Assembly: GCF_000002075.1 (NCBI RefSeq)
Contig: NW_004797600.1
Location: 640,922-704,921, forward strand
Source of the DNA: Aplysia californica
Lineage: Eukaryota > Mollusca > Gastropoda > Aplysiida > Aplysiidae
Reading direction: 5' to 3'
Length of the DNA stretch: 64,000 nucleotides
Shown here piece by piece: positions 1-12,796 of this stretch (its first letter is position 1; the number at the start of each line of letters is the position of its first letter). The notes under the pieces are model-generated. The model made no database searches. It saw only the letters and a program-made list of their open reading frames with translations, and had not been told where the DNA came from. A program made the translations under genes and the position numbers.

Positions 1-64
1 TCTCTCTCTCTCCTTCATTCGATTTTCTCTTTCTTTCTCTCCCTCCCCCCTTCACACACACACA

Positions 65-104
<40 letters not shown>
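1..104. repeat. (TC)n and (CA)n microsatellites
   Basis: A pyrimidine-rich TC tract runs to about position 50. A near-continuous CA dinucleotide tract follows to about 104. No gene signal is seen here. Confidence 0.9.
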
Positions 105-105
<1 letters not shown>

Positions 106-283
106 CGCCGCGGGCACAGCAGTCTGTACACAAATAAACACACGTCAGTATTTTCACAACATCGCAAAAGGATTTATACAAATAAAGTTTGTAGGTTTGT
201 CCTACGATTTAAACAGCAAGTTAGACGTGCCTTATTTTTATTATGGCATGGAGTGCGCCGAAAGATAGAGATGCCTTTTTTAA

Positions 284-522
284 CCATATCCATGCGTCGT
301 GTTTTACTATCATACCCATACGGAGTGGGGAACTCTGTGCCACCACTTTCAAAGAGGAAGTTTACTTTTTCATCCGATCCGTACGCTTTGCATACCAGTC
401 TGTCAAAATGATTTTTTGAGAAATATTGAAAGTTTCAAAGAGATCTTCATACCAGAAGTATTCTAAAATCTAAAGAATACAACCCCGGGGGTACAAAATG
501 ACCCCAGGGGGTACAGAGAGGG
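284..522. mobile_element. piggyBac-type MITE, copy 1 (239 bp, TTAA-flanked)
   Basis: This 239-bp non-coding block is flanked on both sides by TTAA (280-283 and 523-526). A second copy of exactly the same length lies at 30374-30612, also between TTAA tetramers. The better preserved copy starts CCCTATCTGTACG and ends CGTACGGATAGGG, so the termini are inverted repeats. TTAA target duplication with CCC...GGG ends is the hallmark of piggyBac. The interior has no ORF, so it is non-autonomous. Copy 1 has slightly eroded ends. Confidence 0.75.
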
Positions 523-526
523 TTAA

Positions 527-1035
527 AAAAGAGAAACAACTGTATAATAACAGTACTGTCTTTTAACTCTATTTATTGAGTTATTTCCCTTTGACCACGA
601 TACAAAGGTTTGCCATTTAACGAAGGATATTGATTTTTTTGTTTAAGAAAAGGAATAGTGGCTTTCACTATCTCTATGCCTTTTGAAATTCATAGATTGT
701 TGTTTCTTTCGAATTTTGTCTTTACGATTAAAGTACTTCTATCATTCTTTAGTCCTGTAGTCTACTTTATTTTGTCTGCTGCCTTGCTTGATGCAAACAC
801 TATCGTCCTGTTACCACTTTGCTTACGCACTTTTGATCTTACTTAGGTCTACTGCTATTTATAGACTTGCGTCACAGCCAAGATCTGCTCGACGATAGCC
901 CAGCTGTAGATGGACTACCGTAATTGTAAACAACCTTGTGATCGCCTTCTTGGTGCGTGACCAAACTTTCTTTGTCCAGCTTGGAACATCTGATCTTCGT
1001 GCTTAGTGGCTGCAAAGGACAATCCACACGCCAAA
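527..1035 (+). other. 5' flank and probable 5' UTR of RUNDC3
   Basis: About 500 bases lie between the piggyBac MITE and the RUNDC3 start codon. I see no clear TATA box and no other gene. The part nearest the ATG is probably 5' UTR. The transcription start cannot be placed. Confidence 0.4.
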
Positions 1036-1091
1036 ATGCTTACTCGTCGACAGATTGACGTGCAACGAGAGAACCTGGCTTCTATGTGCAG
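1036..1091 (+). CDS. RUNDC3: RUNDC3 coding exon 1
   Basis: Encodes MLTRRQIDVQRENLASMC plus two bases of an Arg codon. VQRENLASMC matches the vertebrate VERRNLITVC just before the RUN domain. The ATG is in the context CCAAAATGC and is the first in-frame Met found. The donor is CAG|GTACGT. Confidence 0.82.
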
Positions 1092-1561
1092 GTACGTGCT
1101 AAAGAAGCGAAATTGATATGACAACAATTACAATGATTAGTTATTATAGTCGTTCACGCCCATCAGACAGGATGATCATTAACTTGTTGATTGTATTCGT
1201 ATTATTATAGCCGCTGTTGCAAAATAGGCCAAGCTCAGTGTAATCTACGATTCTTTTAATTTGAAGTTCGATTTCGTAGCATCAAATAATATCTAGATCT
1301 AGAACTAGTCAAGAAATCTAGGCTATTTAATGAGGTTGTTGTGCTGGACTAGACCTTTTTTCTATTGAATATTGGAGCGCACTGATTGTGCCGTCTCAGA
1401 CTCGGAGAAAAGTAGAGTCAAACAAACCCATGCCTGTCTACCACCATAGCAGACACTGCCACCACCACGGCACGCACCATTCCCAGGTGTCCTGTTATGT
1501 CCATTAACGCTTTACTACTCTACCAAACTAAAATTTTATTTTTATATGAGACTAATCTAAA

Positions 1562-1631
<70 letters not shown>

Positions 1632-2822
1632 CTCCCCCACCACAAACACACTCACACCCACACACACAGTTCACACTGATGCGGAACACAGCACTACTAG
1701 ACCTACATTTTTAACAACAATTCGAAATAACAAATGCGTGCCGTAACTCTCACCTGAGTCCTTTCAGATTTTATTTCAACAAGTGTAGTGCATAGGAGAT
1801 TTCCTGCAAAGTGAATGGACCTTGGCTCTGTCCCTTCCTTTCTCTATCTCTATTGTCTGACTGTTCGACTGTCCCACCAAAAGCCGCAAGTGCCTGATTA
1901 TATTCTTCCAGTGAACCACCACACACGAGATCCCCATGCTCCTCTCCACGAGAACCCCGCGCCCACGAGTAAATCTCGATATTTGAGGTAAAAAGTGGCC
2001 AAGTGTCCACAACACACACACTCAACACTCACACTCACACACAGAGGCGTCACAGGCCTTCAAATACACACACTGTACTCACACTCTCGTAACATGATAC
2101 AAAAGCTTTCCAAAGACCTTTTCTTCCCTTTTCCTGCCTATAGTCTAGTGTAGTCTGGTGACTATTATTACTGGCCTTGGTACAGTTACTGACTTATTCT
2201 GTGTCACATTCTCCTACAGTAATTGGCATTCTTCCAGATCTTTTTTGTCTTTAAATCATGCTAGATTCTAAAAATGTAAGGGTATAGTAAGGGTTACTCT
2301 GTCCTTATCCCTACCCTAATCCTGTTCCATGCATGAGCGAACTGCAACCCCCTGGCCAGTTTCAGTAGAGCCCGCAAGACAACCTAGTTTAAAAATGAAG
2401 CCCAAAAAATAGTCGGTCTTGGAAAATTAGATAATTTATAGCTTACAAGCTTGACGCAGCTGACGCAATTTTAGCCAAGTTTCAGTTTGGCATAATTTTT
2501 TTTTTCAATTGTTTGAAAATTCAGTTAACATTTTTCTTAAATTCCATTTTGGTACTGGCCTATTTTCTGCCTGGGGAGCTGAAAGGTTCCACCTTGATAG
2601 TTTTCTACTTGGCCATACCAAAAAAAGTAACTGTGCTGACTTCCTCCTGTGGCCAAAAGTTCTATCAAAAGTACAAAACATGCAGGTGACTGAGCTGAAT
2701 TAGTGGGATTGTGCCTGCTCCCTCGTCCCCCCCCCCCCCCTCCCCAACACCTTTTTGGGGGGACAGTAAAACAGCATGGATCTTTGCCTAGGATTACTAT
2801 ATAATATCTTATTTTATATATC

Positions 2823-2900
<78 letters not shown>

Positions 2901-5330
2901 TAATAATGATAGTTTGTTCTCATGAACTTATGACGACCCCTACTCTAACATCCAAACAGGTGGAGCTACGGACGGCAAGTAAAGGATGATTTTTACTACT
3001 AACCTAGTTAATTGGCTCCATTTTCCAATTTCTCATTCTGAAGTTCTTGTATACTGCTTATTGTTATGGTGAAAAAATGGTTTTAAAATTAAAAATCTAG
3101 CGGGCTAAGAAAATTGTCCTCTTGCCTGTGGTCTAAAGTAGTTTCTCTTAATTGTACTTCACTTACACAGGGAAAACAGAAATTTAAGTCAGATGCTATA
3201 TTTAATGATCCAAAGGAAGACTTTCTTTTTCTTTGGTGGAGTACTTGGCCTTTTTACGGAACTCACTACACCACAATTAGGCACTTACATTGTGTATGCA
3301 GACTGAGTAAGAGTTTATGACTGAATGCACAACTGCTGCTTTTTTTTTTTTTTAAGAATAATCTTTTTGGCGTTGAAAAAGTCCCAAGATATGTTCAAAG
3401 AAATGCCATTGTGTCAGGACAGAAATAGCTGAGTGTGTTTGAGCTTGCATGGTGCTTTATGCCCTAAAATACATTGTACACAAATATGATGTTTCAAAGG
3501 CAGAGCACTTGGCCCACTTTTTAACGGGTTAAAAGGCAAAGATGATAACTTAATCTACACACATCATACGCAATAATGTGTGTGTTTTGTACACCCAGAC
3601 CATTTACACTATAGTGCAATAACAAATTTGGGGTGCAACTTATTGTCAAATATTTCCTTAACTATCAAACATTGACTCTCCAGCTTTTGCACAAGGACTT
3701 GTATCAATTTGTCTTAACAGATCAATATTTTTTTTTAATACCTGTTAGCTAGAAATTTCTTGAACAAATATTAATTAAAAATCCAAGTGGGTGGTTTCTA
3801 CAGATTCTAAAAAGTTTTCAGCTTGGGCAATATCGCTTTTAAAAGTAAATCCGTCATTTTTTTCTTATCATTATACTTATTGAACGCATGTTTAGTGCAA
3901 AAAGGTACAGTCAAACCTGTGTAAGGCGGCCACCCATTGTCAAGGAGAAAAGTGGCCATATAAGACAGGTGGCCGTCTTAGGCAGGACTGATCAAGATGA
4001 AGAAAACAAACCATTCCCATCTGAAGTCCAAATCAAAAGTAGCCGCATTGTTTCTTGTTTTTGTTGTTGCTGGTTGGTATTTTGTTTGTTGTTTTTATTT
4101 CGTTGCTGATTTTGCGCAAGAGTGACAATAAAACGAAATGTATCAGATGAGGATGACCGAGTACCATGTTAAAACAAACACATGGGTCGCCACCACTCGG
4201 AGAACGAGTGACACGTTCATGTTGACGTCCATTGTTTCTTTGTTACAGACTGGGTAAAGAATGACCACTCATCTCACTTACTATTTGTGTATGAGTTCTG
4301 GGCGGGGCTTATGGGTTATGAGGGATCACATGCTTACCTCACCAGCAGCTGAAAATTGCTATTGGTCAACAGTGTGAGGGGCCTACCCAACATGATCGGT
4401 TGGAGGGACTACCTGACAACAACGACAGGTGATTGAATTATGACAGCTCGCCCACAATGCCAGGGGCCAGTGCACAATTTATGACAAAACGTACTGGAGT
4501 CACTAAGGTGGCCGTATAAGACAGGTGTTATTGCTTACTGTGATAGGGGTTGTGTGTTAAAATAAGGTGGCCGCGGCCGCGTTGGACAGGTGCCCGTTTT
4601 ACACAGTTAAATTATATAGAAAAAATGCAAGGAGGGGAATGGAAAGTGGCCGTTTGTACAAGTGGCCGTCTTATAGAGGTAGCCATCAGGGCAGGTTCGG
4701 CTGCATTCGCTATAAAATTAATTTCCTGTAACAAGTGTTGCCACAAAAAGGTGTCATTAGTGAGCTGTGACGTTAGCTGTGTATGTAAAATGTGTGTGAG
4801 AAGTGGGAAGTGCTGTGAACCATCCTATCTTTCGTGTTAGGGAGTTTTATAGTATTTTATATAAATTTATGAAGAAACATTTTTTAATCTAGCCTCAATT
4901 ATTGTGGGAAGATATTATTAAGTTAAGACAAATTAATACAAACTGCTGTGCAAAGTTTGGGTGACTTTGATTTACCAGGGAAAGAGATATTTGAGGATAT
5001 ATGTTGCACCACAAATTTTTTACCTCACTATGTGTGTTTTGTGCAGATCCTGCTCTAAATGGCCACCTGCAATCAGCCTCTTTCCATTTCCTCCCTTGTG
5101 AGTCTTTTACACTATATTGAATGATGAAACTGTGAAAGATTACCACTTTTTTCCTCGGCAGTTCGCCGTCTAAGCCTATTTCGAAAGGTATCCAACTTAA
5201 GTTGACAGAGTTTTTACTGTTGGTATATTTGTTTTCCAAAAGCCTACTAATGAAAAGTTCCAACCCCTTTCTGACTTCATTACTGAATCTTTTACACTGT
5301 CTTTGTCTCTTTGTCTCTCTCTCCTCTCTT

Positions 5331-5374
<44 letters not shown>

Positions 5375-5381
5375 TTCTTTT

Positions 5382-5413
<32 letters not shown>

Positions 5414-8400
5414 CTCTCTTTTTTTTCCTCTCTCTCTTTTACACATACTAACACTTGGTTATTCATAGCTCTTTGTGCTCTTGTCGAAGCTATTTTGACC
5501 ATCTTTTTTATCTGTGATGAACCAAATTTTAAACCTCCCTAGGTTGTTATCTGCGTTTTGTGTATAATATTACACCTCCGTTAACGAGTTTGATTCCTGA
5601 TAAGGTCTACACTCAGATGTGAGAGAGGGGCTGTTTATGATCTGAAGTCTGACACACTTATGATAAGGTTATCACATTTTGAAAGGGACAATCTACGTGT
5701 GGACTCGTAGGGCCTATCGCTAAGGTCTTGCCATGAACTTGTGGCTCACTGGATGAAAAAATTACAGATGAAAAAAATAAGAGGGCAGATAACAGTTTTC
5801 TACTTGATCATTCTTTTTATTTTTTTTCCCTTTTCAAAGCAGTTGTTATAGTTATAATGTATCAAATTATCTAATAAAAGCTTTTGTGTCATGACACCAG
5901 AACATCCTTCACACATATTTCCCAATTATTATTGATATTATTATTATACATTATACTTACTGGTTAGCAATATTCTTCCAATTCCTGACATTTTAGTACA
6001 ATTTTTCCTTTTTAGATAAGGAGTCATGAAACTTTTTATGGAAGCCAAGGCAGTATTCTGCTTTTTAGGAAACCAGCCCTGTACCGACTTATGGTGGTAT
6101 CAATACTCACAGCTTTCTAAGGGGGTCTTTCTGTGCCACCCTATACAGATACTGCTTGTAGAGAAACCCAAAATTCCTTGCCTACCTTATAGGTGGCAAT
6201 GGACTTATTTTGTTTATGAACTTTCCTTGCTTAACAAAAACGGTCACACCCAGTTGTGTTTATTTCTGTGATGTGCAGCAAGGTCATGTTTCTTTATGCT
6301 CTGGTATTTTACTTGAAAACGCTTTTTATTTATATATAATTATTGGTGTAAAACATGAAGCTAGTGAGATAAAAATAGATTTCAGTACAGGTTTGCTAGA
6401 AGGGTTTCCTAGTCAAATACCAGAGCATGAAGAAACATGACCTTGTATCGCAGAGCTGAGATTAGCATGAGTCAATGTACTGCGAATAAACACTTGGTAT
6501 AATTTTTTATTGCTTGTTCTGTTTCCAGTATAGTTGTTATCTAGTTTGCAGTCAAAGGTTGAGAAGACTTCCAACTGGAAGCAAGTGGTTGGTGATAGTT
6601 CGGGGGGGGGAGGGGGGGGGGGGTGATCAATGAAGTCTGACGTTCATCTGGACTCAACTGGTTCCCTGTTATGGCATTGAGCTCCTAGAAAGAACTTCCC
6701 AGGAAAGGAAAGAAATTCTAACCTACCTAACTCAGATTTCAGTCCCCACCTTTCAACGGTGACTAATGTGAACTGCCGTAAATAGGTGAAACTATATATG
6801 AAAGATTTTTTGCTATACAGCTTAATGAGGTTAACAATTAAGTTTATTGTCCTGGACACCGTTAAGAGAATGGTTGGCATAAAAATACAGGCATTATCAG
6901 AATGCTGTGAACTCAGTCTTTCATAAATTAGTCATCCTGGGGTCGGTAACAACATCAACCAATCTATTATTAAATGTTATCGGAAGGATTTACTCTAACT
7001 CTAAGGTTTGTCTGGTGGGTGGTTGGCGGGTGGTCTGTTGTGGTTTGCTTCTTCTTTCCTATCAAATATCTATCGTCCTGATCTCTCCTCGTTCTGTTTT
7101 ATGTTTGTTACTCTCTTGTAACACTTCTAATTTTCGGCACTTATATGACCTTATTGTGTTTCAAGTGCAGTAAAACTCTTACTAAAACTAAAGTTTGTCT
7201 CTCTCTCTCTCTCTCAGGATCTCTGTGAAGTCACTGCTGGATTATGCTTGCTTGTACACACACGTGGATGATGACAGTGAGGAGTTCATCAACTTTTGCT
7301 CTGTGTTTGAGCAGATGGTTGTCCACAGACTCAGACGTAAGTGGTTATTTCCTGGTGAGGTTAGCCTCCACGTTCATTTTGAAGTCTTGTTTTAAGATAT
7401 CCACTTGGATTTGATGTTGATCCTAAATTCCGTCTTTTTCTTTATTTAATCTATAAGAGTTTTCTGTCATTAGGATGACGTGTCTTTTCTGCTAAATCAG
7501 AAGCCTGATCAGTTACCTACCTGTGTGAAAAAATCAAATTGAAACTGTGACTAGTTTTTGAATGAATTAGAATTCAAATTTCAGATTGACTCTATTTTTA
7601 AATGATTGCACTGACAAAAATCCTCTTTTTCTCGAAACTGCTCTGAAGAAAAAAAAGGCACTTGTCTGCTTACGGCAGTTTAGTTGTTGGAAGTATGACA
7701 TCCATTCGGACACACTTTAGTCTTTATGTTTTTACGATGAAACTGGTTTTCTCAAAAGAGGACACCTGACTAAGAGGAAAAAATATTTCAGGGTCATGAA
7801 GCTTGGATAAAATTTTGATTGCATTATAAGATTTGAACCTCAAACGGTTCACAAATTATAACCAACTGAACTGTATCTCTGCCGCTTATTTTTTTATTCT
7901 AATTTGTTTTACTGCAAAAATTTTTAATGCTCTTTTGTTTAAGAGTAACGACACTGAGTTCACTGTTTTGTCACTTCAGTAACATCATTTGTATTATTTC
8001 ATCTGTTCTTTTGGCAGCCTATCAGAGAAAAGTATGGCTCCGTGGCTCTGGACCTCCCCGTCACTTTTGGGAGGTTTTGGTAGAAAACCATAACAGCCGT
8101 CGGGGTTCCCTGTTCCAGACCTGTATCCCTAACATTGAGGCCATCGAAACTCTCAAGTCACCAAAGGCCAAGGTTATTTAGCTTCTGTTTAAATTGTTGT
8201 ACTCAAAGTATTATCTTCTGTGTTTAGAAATTTGCTTTGCAGGCCAATTTTAGCCCGTTACTGCCGACCTATATTCCTCGCCCTATGCTTACCTTGTTTC
8301 CAGGAATAGCACTCAAGCGGATGATCCTTTTAAAGTGCTATTTACTCTGTGGTAATGTATCTAACGCTTAACAATGTCTGCATCATTTTAAATGAAAATG

Positions 8401-11400
8401 AATGAACTGCAATCATCATTAGAAAAATGTCATCGTTGTTGTGAGCGTGCATTGCGAGCAATCAGTCATCGGAGCTAGTGAGGTGCTAGAACTGTGAAGA
8501 GGGACTGGCGCTATAATTCACGCTGTTTCGGTCCTTGTTGGTCTAATTAGGGCAAACTAAAGTTTCTCTAACTCGGGAATAAAAGAGCTTTCAGGGCCGC
8601 CCACTCTCGATTCTCAATCGCAATTACCGGCTGAGTTAGGAAAATAAACAAAATAGCGATATTGCCAGGCGTACACTGTACCTCTACAGCACATAGGAGG
8701 GCCCGATTTACAGATGTACACTGTACACCGAGCAGCAGTGAAGCGGTTAAACATTTTTTTATGTTTGCTGCACTTGGCAATTTGGGTGCTGGTGGTGAGG
8801 CTATGGTGTGCATGATCTTTTACTTAAATATATTTCACCATGTCAAGATATTGTACTCACTGTGCATTTATGAAACGTGAACAATTACATTTATTTGAAC
8901 GTCATTACAATGCCAGTATATAGTAATTCTAGTTGTGTATGTGGGTGGATGAAGGGCACCACTGGTGGATCCAGCTTCTTTACTTTTTATGTGTTGTTTC
9001 TCTCTGTCTATTTTCCTCTTTTACCCCGCCTTTTGAATAACCTAATAGTGTTGATAGGGGCATTAAACTTATACCATTTCACTTTTGCTCTTTTACAGCT
9101 CTGAATGACTGTTATTTTGTCGATGTGTTTCTCTTCACTAAAAGACTTTTTTTTTTTAATCTAACCTTTTTGTGTACTTCTCTAATCTTTGCACTATGTT
9201 CTGCTTCAGCTGAGGGCTTTCATCCGAGTGGCTCTCATGGAGAAAAGACTGTCGGATTACATATACTGGCTCTTGGAGAACCCAAGGCTGATCAGGTCAG
9301 TTTTTCATATGGCAATTCCACCCATCACTGTAGCATTTACTATTTTCCACTGGAGGCTCTGTGGCATTGCGGATTGCGCAAATGCGCACGAACTGAAGAC
9401 CCGGAAATACCAAAAAAAAATTGAGGGTTCGTCCCCCGATCAGCACTAAGAAAGCAGAAAACAAACTGACAGAAACAGCAGGAGAGCACTTACGAGTCAT
9501 GAACTGAGTGTGGCCCGGCTCTCTTAAAGTGTAAGGATGTTAGGGCCGAAACACTTGCTCGAGGAGGGTTCTTCCTCTGAAGATCCCCTGCTGTCCGCTC
9601 GCCCCACGAGTTTTCTCCCACACACATATATGGCAATTCACTTTTCTAGTCTATAAATTTCTAGTCTTTGAAATGTATATATCAGCAAGAACATAATATG
9701 GGCATGAGTTGTCTGTAAAGTGATTTTGTCTTCTTTTTTTTAATGCATTTTTTTTTTTATTCCCTTGACGATACAACTCGGGAATTTCAAATGGGCTTGA
9801 CTTTTTGGTCAGAGCAAGGAAAGAAAAAAAAAAAGCACATAACCACCCCACAGAAAAAGAAGAAAAAGAAATACCTCTTATTTATCCTCACAGAGAAAGT
9901 TGTTAATTCTTATCTGTGAGTGGGGTAAACCCACTACGCCGGTGCCCTTTTTTGGTACCAAATCTAAAAATTACAAAAACATCACTAAATGGGTCATTCA
10001 ATCGAAACTAACCTATTATGATAGTACTTCATCTAATGAATGAACTTCCGGTAAAAGAAACCTGTTTACGGCAATTGGCTAAAAAAAATTGCAGCTCGCC
10101 GGCTCAGCAGTTCCGACCGCGAGCCGCTGGGAGCGGCTTGCTGGAGATAAAGAATTAATGCATAGGCCTATATTTGTGTCACGAAGCGGTGGAATCAGGC
10201 ACTCCTCAATTTTTGGGTTTGTGGAGTTATTAGTATCATCTGAAAGCTTATTCGTTTGCCTTGCTTTCAATGAAAAAAATACCCATCTATCTGGAATAGA
10301 AGTTGAGATATTTGCAATTAAAAGAGATGGGGGTCGCCTGGTTTCAGAGGTAGAATAAGCGAGAAAATGGCCGCCAAAGTTTAGTAATTTCAATAGCTTA
10401 GAGTCCTTGAAAACTGGAAATTTACACATTTTACTCCTTTAATCTATGTTTTCCAGTAAAATTCACATGGAAATGTGTTTTTATATGGACGTAAAAGGTT
10501 TAGAGCCCAAAAAACAAAAATTCTATTAAAATGTACAAAATGGCGGAAAAGTGCCTGTTCCTTCGATTTCATTATTTTGACGAGCGCCTGGTTTTACCAT
10601 GGTGCCTCACATATACCGGTAGGTATAAGTCAAGAGAGGGCCCCTCGACAAAATTTCGTCTTCTGCGCATGTAGGCCTGTTTCTTTGTCTCTCCCCTGTT
10701 CCTCTGTTCAAGTAACTAGAACAAGGGCAGCCGTTCAATTTTTACTCTCTTCCGCACTCTTGGGGGGAGGGGGTGTCATATGGCTCTATTTTTTGCTGCA
10801 GATCACACATATTACTGCCACTAAAGCTGTTTCAAATCAGTTATTCAATTGTTTTCCGAAAAATTGCAAAATGTCAAATTATGGGGGAAAACAGGAGGGG
10901 GGAGGGAGGGGGCTTGATAACAAATGAGGGAGGAGTTTATGATAACAGCAACCCAAAATTTCGCATACACTCAGAGTGAAGGCCCAGGATATGCGCATGT
11001 TGGTCAAATAGGAGATGCTAAATTGACTATTATCTACATCTATATGTGTAAAATATATAGCAAATTTCAACTTATGGTATGTATGCTAACATACTTTATG
11101 GTTGAAGTTTAATAAGTTTTCGTTGTAAAAATTTAATGTTAAAAGCAGTCATTAATATTTTTAAGATAAATATTTACAGTTTCCTGTGAAGACCGGGGTC
11201 CTTATAAAATGAAGAATCCTGTGGGGATCAACATTGGAGAACAAGTTTGTAAAATTTGGACATTTGAAGCATTCACTTCACATCTCTCCAAAGTCTGGAC
11301 ATTCTGTTAGGATGTGTCTGATCATGGTCATAAATGCATCCAATACAAGATGGCTTGAGATATAAGAGGACATTGCATTTATTATATTTATCACAAAATG

Positions 11401-12711
11401 GGGGCAATTTTGAGATAAGATAGGAGAGCCAAGTTCCCTTTTGAAAAATGTGTCTGTATGCCTGTGTATATTTTGAAATATTCTTTGACTTTATGTTTCA
11501 GGGAGAGCTACATGGAAGGTGCATTGCTGGCCTCAGAAGAAGCAAGTGTTTTGTGTGGGGACCTTATTGGACTTAATGCCATTGACTTCAAGTGAGTTTT
11601 TAATTACTTTTCTAACCTGCTAAGACTTTTAAAAACGCAAGTTGCATGAGGAAATTCGGTGACAAAAATCTTCTGTGTATCTGCAGAAAGAGGTGGAATT
11701 AAGATTAAATATATCTTTATGTTAGCTGATCTTGCCAGGATCTGAATTTTGTCGAAGTTTTTTTTCCAGCAGATTTATTTTTTGTACTTGAGCATAAATG
11801 AGTAATTCTTATTAACTTTGAAGGAAATAATTATCTTTTTCTTATTTCAGTTTCTGCCTCAAAGGAAATGAGAATGAACTTCTTGGACCTCTGGAGATCA
11901 GTTATGCCCCTTTCCTCAAGTACAAGCAAACGTGAGTTGCTTTAAAAAATTCTGTGTCACAATTGAAATGGCTTCTGAATGCTACTTGTATGAAAAGGAA
12001 ATACATGTAAATTGATTTAAACTTGGGGGGGGGGGGGTGTCAGGGGCCATCTGTAGGTCTTACGTCTCCTTTTCTCTCTATTGTTTATGTGTGTCAATCT
12101 TCATCTTTTATAAGTTCTACGGAGGACAGATCTGATACGGGGGCTCTCGTGGCCTAGAGGTTAAGGTGTTGGCCTCTCATTCAAAGGTCCCGGGTTCGAA
12201 TCCGGGTAGCGACCGAAAAATTTTCTTCTCTAAAATTGTCTCCTTTCACCTCCTTTCCTGCTCTCTAGCAATGTTCTGTTGTCTGCTTTCATTTCCACTT
12301 TCTGCCCCCACCCCTTCACCTCCTTTGCCCCCTCCTCTGGGCTCCTGACTCTTTCTGCAGCCTTTCTACTGCTACTCATTGGTTCCTCCTTACTCCTGTC
12401 TTTCTGCCACACCCCTGATCTTCTGGTAGGAAAGATCTACACCTAGCCTTCTCGGACAAGGGCGAAAAATCTCGGAGGGCCCGTGTGCAAGTTGCGCACG
12501 TTAAAGATCCCTTGGTGGTCTAAAATCGATAAGAGTAGGCTTCGGCCGCCACCCGGGCAAAATTCAAAATTTCCTACCAACTGAAAATATTAGGTGTGTC
12601 CCGCGCGCTCATATGACCTATGCAGTTGCGAGCGCCGTAAAACACTTTACCAAAAAAAAAAAAAAAAAAAAGATCTGATACCTTTTTGTTTTTGTTTTCT
12701 TTTGAGAACAG

Positions 12712-12796
<85 letters not shown>

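Noticed and set aside
1771-2028. Two overlapping minus-strand frames of about 80 codons
   Set aside because: No family resemblance and no splice sites; probably chance.
5197-5502. Long Arg-Glu reading frames, and similar ones at 34067 (start), 38961-39518 and 44948-45175
   Set aside because: They are translations of (CT)n, (GA)n or (GAA)n microsatellites, not proteins.
12141-12215. tRNA-gene-like cloverleaf with A and B boxes (also 23331, 41715, 51998)
   Set aside because: Each is the head of a repeated SINE with a body and tail; stems are degenerate and no isolated tRNA gene was seen.
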